Shown here: positions 5,860-8,639 of the stretch, one piece after another
Position numbering within the stretch: position 1 is the first letter of the stretch
Layout of the letters: every line of letters starts with the position of its first letter
NCBI GenBank assembly: GCA_034431935.1
Contig: DAOUCU010000009.1
Coordinates: 1-8,639 of the forward strand
Reading direction: 5' to 3'
Length of the DNA: 8,639 bases
Origin: JBFMDU01 sp034431935
GTDB lineage: Bacteria; Chloroflexota; Dehalococcoidia; GIF9; JBFMDU01
The notes under the pieces: model-generated
What the model saw: the letters and a program-made list of their open reading frames with translations, nothing else
What the model was told of the DNA's origin: nothing
The model's database searches: none
Made by a program: the position numbers and the translations under genes

Positions 5860-6870
5860 TCACATTGCGCCGCGGCGCAGTCGGCACTCCTGGCCCTCCT
5901 CGCAAGCCTCGCACTCCAGCTGAAGCGTCGTATGGCCGATGGAGTATTTTTCCCAGAGCATGTCGCCAATATCATCGACAAGCTGCTGACACTCTCCAAG
6001 ATGCCGGTCGTCAGTCAGCACATGTGCACTCAATGCATAGACACCGGAACTGATAGTCCAGACGTGGATATCATGCATGTCCCTCGCTCCGGTAATAGCC
6101 TTAACCTCATCAGCTATTCTGTCGATATTGACATGCTTCGGCACCGACTCAAGAAGGATATTGCTCGAATCCCACAGCAAACTGACGGCGCCGCGAAGAA
6201 TCATTACCGTAATGCCAAGGCTGACTATCGGGTCAACGATGTTCCAACCGGTAAATGAGATAATAACCGCGGCAACGATGACACCGACGGACGATATGGC
6301 ATCGCTCAGCATGTGCCAGAAGGCCCCGCGGATGTTCAGGTTATGCCGGCTTCCTCCGTGAAGAATAGCGATACCGGCACCGTTGGCTATCAAACCAATG
6401 ACGGCGATGATAAGCATTAACCCACCACTCACTTCCGTCGGTTCGAAAAGCCGGTGATAAGCTTCATAGACGATATAAGCGGCTACTAGAACCAAGATGG
6501 CGCCATTAGTCAGCGCCGCCATGATTTCCGCACGGTAGAAACCAAACGTACGGGTCGAAGTCGGAGCCCTTCTGGCCAGTCTTAAGGCAACAAGGGCCAA
6601 CCCCAGTGCCAGGGTATCGGTGAGCATGTGGCCGGCATCACCGATGAGGGCAAGGCTTCCGCTGATAATGCCCCCAACAACCTCAGCCACAAAGACGACG
6701 GCCGTTATGATGAGTGCTATTACCAGCCGCCGCTGATTGGATTGCGAGGTCACGTCAATGTGGCTATGCGAATGCCCGGAATGACCGTGCGCATCGTGCC
6801 CGGTATCCTCATCCGGGTGCTCATGAAGCTCATCATGCCCAGACTGGTGCCCGTGGGTCATATTGCTCAT
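5860..6870 (-). CDS. Cation diffusion facilitator, CzcD/ZitB-like zinc exporter
   Basis: A 336-residue CDF transporter that exports divalent metal, most likely Zn2+, in exchange for protons. The N-terminus is a cytoplasmic His-rich segment with 11 His in the first 37 residues. Six membrane helices follow. The metal site consists of HMLTD (His81, Asp85) in helix 2 and HMLSD (His186, Asp190) in helix 5. The HxxxD/HxxxD pattern is typical of the zinc/cobalt group rather than the manganese group. The C-terminal cytoplasmic domain carries DMHDIHVWTISSG and ends with a Cys-bearing tail (CEACEEGQEC, 320-329) that may bind metal. The ATG at 6870 has a strong GGGAG six bases upstream. A longer reading from a TTG at 6948 overlaps the previous gene's stop codon and adds a segment unlike the family, so I rejected it. 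Confidence 0.94.
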   Translation of the reverse strand: MSNMTHGHQSGHDELHEHPDEDTGHDAHGHSGHSHSHIDVTSQSNQRRLVIALIITAVVFVAEVVGGIISGSLALIGDAGHMLTDTLALGLALVALRLARRAPTSTRTFGFYRAEIMAALTNGAILVLVAAYIVYEAYHRLFEPTEVSGGLMLIIAVIGLIANGAGIAILHGGSRHNLNIRGAFWHMLSDAISSVGVIVAAVIISFTGWNIVDPIVSLGITVMILRGAVSLLWDSSNILLESVPKHVNIDRIADEVKAITGARDMHDIHVWTISSGVYALSAHVLTDDRHLGECQQLVDDIGDMLWEKYSIGHTTLQLECEACEEGQECRLRRGAM

Positions 6871-6918
6871 CCATATCTCCCTTGGATTTGCTGTCGTCCA
6901 CCGCCTTAGAATTTGTCG

Positions 6919-6948
6919 AGTATACCGCCGCAACTCAACTAGCGTCAA
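6919..6948 (-). promoter_or_regulatory. Internal promoter candidate for the CDF gene
   Basis: On the minus strand, TTGACG (6948-6943) is separated by 18 bases from TATACT (6924-6919). Each hexamer matches the sigma-70 consensus at five of six positions, making this the best two-box promoter in the window. The -35 box overlaps the TGA of the upstream PNPOx-fold gene. Transcription would start near 6912, leaving a 40-base leader that contains the GGGAG site. The CDF gene and those after it could therefore be expressed independently of the first gene. I saw no clear MerR- or ArsR-type operator. Confidence 0.5.
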
Positions 6949-7454
6949 TTACCGTCGTGCAGACGAAGTTCCTGACGATGGGAGAATCCTTTGCTGTTGT
7001 CCAGATACAGTATTCGCTCTGGCGTCAGCCGGTAGATTGAAAAGGCTACATCCTTTCCTCTAATTGCCATCCTTGACAGCAACTTCCCCGGTGAAATGAA
7101 AAAGTCACGAACGAACGGGAACTTTCGCAGATACAGTCCCACAGCCTTGACCCTCTCCACAGTCGATGACACTTTGGTTACTGTACCTTCCAGCTGTATA
7201 CCGCGTATCTTTTGCCACTCGCCGGGGTCTTCGTTTATCGCCGCGGCCACCCACCGATTTGACGAAATGAGACTCGAATGCCTGGTGGTATCATCTGAGA
7301 GAAAATAGAGATTTAATGAACGATCGTGAACATAGAAAACCGCCGCGGCCCACGGTCTGTTTCCATCCGTCACAGCCAGCACCATGCTGTTATGGACCGC
7401 CAGATAAGATGTTATCTCAGACCTCAGGTCCTTTGCTTTGTTGCTTTTCATCAT
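6945..7454 (-). CDS. PNPOx-fold protein, YhbP/UPF0306-like
   Basis: A 169-residue split-barrel protein of the pyridoxamine 5'-phosphate oxidase-like superfamily, which usually binds FMN, F420 or heme. It resembles E. coli YhbP in motif order: WAAAVFYVHD (35-44), LYFLSDDTTRHSS (49-61), IRGIQLEGTV (83-92), KFPFV (111-115) and LTPERILYLDNSKGF (143-157). True PNPOx activity should not be assumed, because members of this branch have no established substrate. Two ATG codons stand in tandem (7454 and 7451). A perfect TATAAT ends 8 bases before the first, and there is no Shine-Dalgarno sequence, so translation may be leaderless. It is the first gene of the minus-strand block and is divergent from the LhgO-like gene. 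The next gene starts 74 bases downstream. Confidence 0.82.
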   Translation of the reverse strand: MMKSNKAKDLRSEITSYLAVHNSMVLAVTDGNRPWAAAVFYVHDRSLNLYFLSDDTTRHSSLISSNRWVAAAINEDPGEWQKIRGIQLEGTVTKVSSTVERVKAVGLYLRKFPFVRDFFISPGKLLSRMAIRGKDVAFSIYRLTPERILYLDNSKGFSHRQELRLHDGN

Positions 7455-7462
7455 GATTGCGT

Positions 7463-7468
7463 ATTATA
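7463..7468 (-). promoter_or_regulatory. -10 box of the minus-strand block
   Basis: A perfect TATAAT (read 7468 to 7463) lies 8 bases upstream of the ATG at 7454. The expected transcription start is within two or three bases of the start codon. At 17-base spacing the -35 position holds CAGCTT, which is a poor match. The promoter may need an activator, or it may be recognised mainly through its -10. Confidence 0.4.
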
Positions 7469-7474
7469 GACTAT

Positions 7475-7504
7475 TTGACGCCGCCAAGCTGATGGTGGTA
7501 ACTT
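7475..7504 (+). promoter_or_regulatory. Promoter candidate for the LhgO-like gene
   Basis: TTGACG (7475-7480) is followed after 18 bases by TAACTT (7499-7504), which is preceded by TGG as an extended -10. Transcription would start near 7511, giving a leader of about 40 bases before the ATG at 7552. The -10 itself matches only three of six consensus bases, so this is a modest candidate. It lies just beyond the divergent -10 box at 7463-7468. Confidence 0.3.
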
Positions 7505-7551
7505 GCCGTTAATGCCGCTTCATGACGGTTTTGGAACGGTGTGTTAAACCG

Positions 7552-8639
7552 ATGTACCACGCGGATATAGTCATTATTGGGGCTGGAGCAGTCGGGCTGG
7601 CCGTTGCCGCCGAAGTGGCGCGCCACGACCGTGCTGTCTATGTCCTTGAGAAAAACGAGCGCTCCGGACTCGAGACCAGCAGTCGCAATAGCGGAGTAAT
7701 TCATGCCGGTCTTTACTATCCGCCAGGTTCCCTCAAAGCAAGTCTCTGCCTGGAAGGTAACTCTCTACTGTACAAGATATGCCATGAGGTCGGCATTGGT
7801 TGCCGCCGACTCGGTAAAATCGTCGTAGCCGCCAATGATGCCGAGAGTCACCATCTGGAAGCACTCTATAAGAATGCCTTAGATAGTGGAGCAATCGGAC
7901 TCCAGTGGCTATCACGTAGTGACCTCAAGCGGCTTGAACCCAATGTAGAAGGGACGGCTGGTCTCTTTTCGCCAAATACCGGAATCATTGACGCTCACGG
8001 CCTTGTAAATTACTTTGCCGGGTTAGCCCGCGACCGGGGAGCCACAATAGTTTATCGTACTGAGGTAACTGGGGTTTCAAAGGTGCAAGGCACTCTCCGG
8101 ATAGTCTTCAAAGATACTCAGGGAACAGCGAGCATTGATGCGAAAGTGGCGATCAACTGCGCCGGTCTGTATTCAGACAGAATTGCGGCAATGGCTGGTA
8201 TCGATGTTGATGCAGCTGGCTATCGTCTCTACTACTGCAAAGGCCAGTATTTCAGCGTTAACCGGGCAAAAAGCCGGCTCTTAAAGCGGCTCATCTTCCC
8301 TGTTCCAAAACATCTCGGCCCCGGCATCGGCGTCCATGTGGTTATGGACCTGGACGGACGTATGCGGCTTGGTCCCGATGCTCAGTACGTCCCAACGATA
8401 GATTACGCAGTGTCCGATGGTGACCGTAAGACATTTTGCGACTCAGTGAAGCCGTTCCTGCCGTTCATTGATTACGACGACCTTGAACCTGAGAGCGCCG
8501 GCATTCGCCCCAAACTTCAGAAGCCTGGCGGCCCTACCCGCGACTTTGTCATCTGCAACGAAACCGACAGGGGAATGCCGGGCCTGATCAATCTTATCGG
8601 TATTGAGTCTCCTGGTCTTACTGCCGCTCCGGCTATTGG
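7552..8639 (+). CDS. FAD-dependent oxidoreductase, LhgO (L-2-hydroxyglutarate oxidase)-like, 3' partial
   Basis: An FAD-dependent oxidoreductase of the DAO/LhgO family, open from ATG 7552 to the window edge with 362 complete codons and no stop. The N-terminal FAD-binding segment is DIVIIGAGAVGLAVA, with GxGxxG at residues 10-15, and Glu33 is placed to bind the adenosine ribose. SSRNSGVIHAGLYY (43-56) is the family's flavin-contacting loop. Later motifs are KGQYFSV, GVHVVMDLDGRMRLGPD, GIRPKLQKPGG and, at the very end, LIGIESPGLTAAPAIG, where members of this family approach their C-terminus. Probably only about 10-15 residues are missing. Known members oxidise L-2-hydroxyglutarate to 2-oxoglutarate with quinone or oxygen as acceptor; the substrate here is unproven. 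An in-frame ATG at 7522 would add 10 residues. No strong ribosome site marks either start. Confidence 0.9.
   Translation, partial: MYHADIVIIGAGAVGLAVAAEVARHDRAVYVLEKNERSGLETSSRNSGVIHAGLYYPPGSLKASLCLEGNSLLYKICHEVGIGCRRLGKIVVAANDAESHHLEALYKNALDSGAIGLQWLSRSDLKRLEPNVEGTAGLFSPNTGIIDAHGLVNYFAGLARDRGATIVYRTEVTGVSKVQGTLRIVFKDTQGTASIDAKVAINCAGLYSDRIAAMAGIDVDAAGYRLYYCKGQYFSVNRAKSRLLKRLIFPVPKHLGPGIGVHVVMDLDGRMRLGPDAQYVPTIDYAVSDGDRKTFCDSVKPFLPFIDYDDLEPESAGIRPKLQKPGGPTRDFVICNETDRGMPGLINLIGIESPGLTAAPAI

Noticed and set aside
5835..5860. Small hairpin (CGCCAG/CTGGTG) just after the CDF gene as a terminator.
   Set aside because: It has six pairs including one G-T and no following T-run on the minus strand. 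The next gene starts soon after, so termination is not supported.
6871..6948. N-terminal extension of the CDF protein from the TTG at 6948.
   Set aside because: It overlaps the previous gene's stop codon and has no ribosome site. The ATG at 6870 has a strong GGGAG and gives the usual His-rich N-terminus.

Overview
The window carries ten protein genes or gene parts from a bacterial chromosome with roughly balanced base composition and tight gene packing. The gene set is a formate dehydrogenase accessory protein, a CcdA-type thiol transporter, a DUF89 phosphatase, an LhgO-type oxidoreductase and a radical SAM protein with a CPWNRCxFC cluster motif. It would suit an anaerobic or facultative bacterium. 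Dehalococcoidia-like Chloroflexota is my best guess, but it rests on the general look of the proteins and has low confidence. No rRNA, tRNA or CRISPR array is visible.

Left edge (1-738): the first 30 codons of an integrase/transposase-like gene run off the left end on the minus strand. Its start codon directly abuts an inverted repeat that contains a perfect TATAAT. Next comes an unrecognised 108-residue minus-strand protein with a Gln/Pro/Asn/Ser-rich tail. It is divergent from the next block, with a promoter candidate for each direction between 651 and 729.

Plus-strand pair (739-2570): a radical SAM enzyme is followed 8 bases later by a YmdB/MacroD-type macrodomain protein. The second gene's ribosome binding site overlaps the first gene's stop codon, so the two are probably co-transcribed and may be translationally coupled.

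Minus-strand block (7454 down to 2554): six same-strand genes are separated by 32-74 bases. In transcription order they are a YhbP-like flavin/PNPOx-fold protein, a CDF zinc exporter with a His-rich N-terminus, a CcdA-like membrane protein, FdhD, a DUF89/ARMT1-like phosphatase and a four-helix membrane protein of unknown function. A good promoter candidate lies at the end of the first gene, so the CDF gene may be transcribed separately as well. The block meets the macrodomain gene convergently, and the two coding regions overlap by 17 bases. The likely themes are metal and thiol homeostasis and redox-enzyme maturation, but no single pathway joins all six.

Right edge (7552-8639): an LhgO/L-2-hydroxyglutarate-oxidase-family FAD protein runs divergently on the plus strand and is cut by the window end.

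No whole new system stands out. The most unusual points are the Cx4CxxC radical SAM motif paired with a macrodomain, the FdhD with only one Cys at the CxxC site, and several starts that look leaderless.
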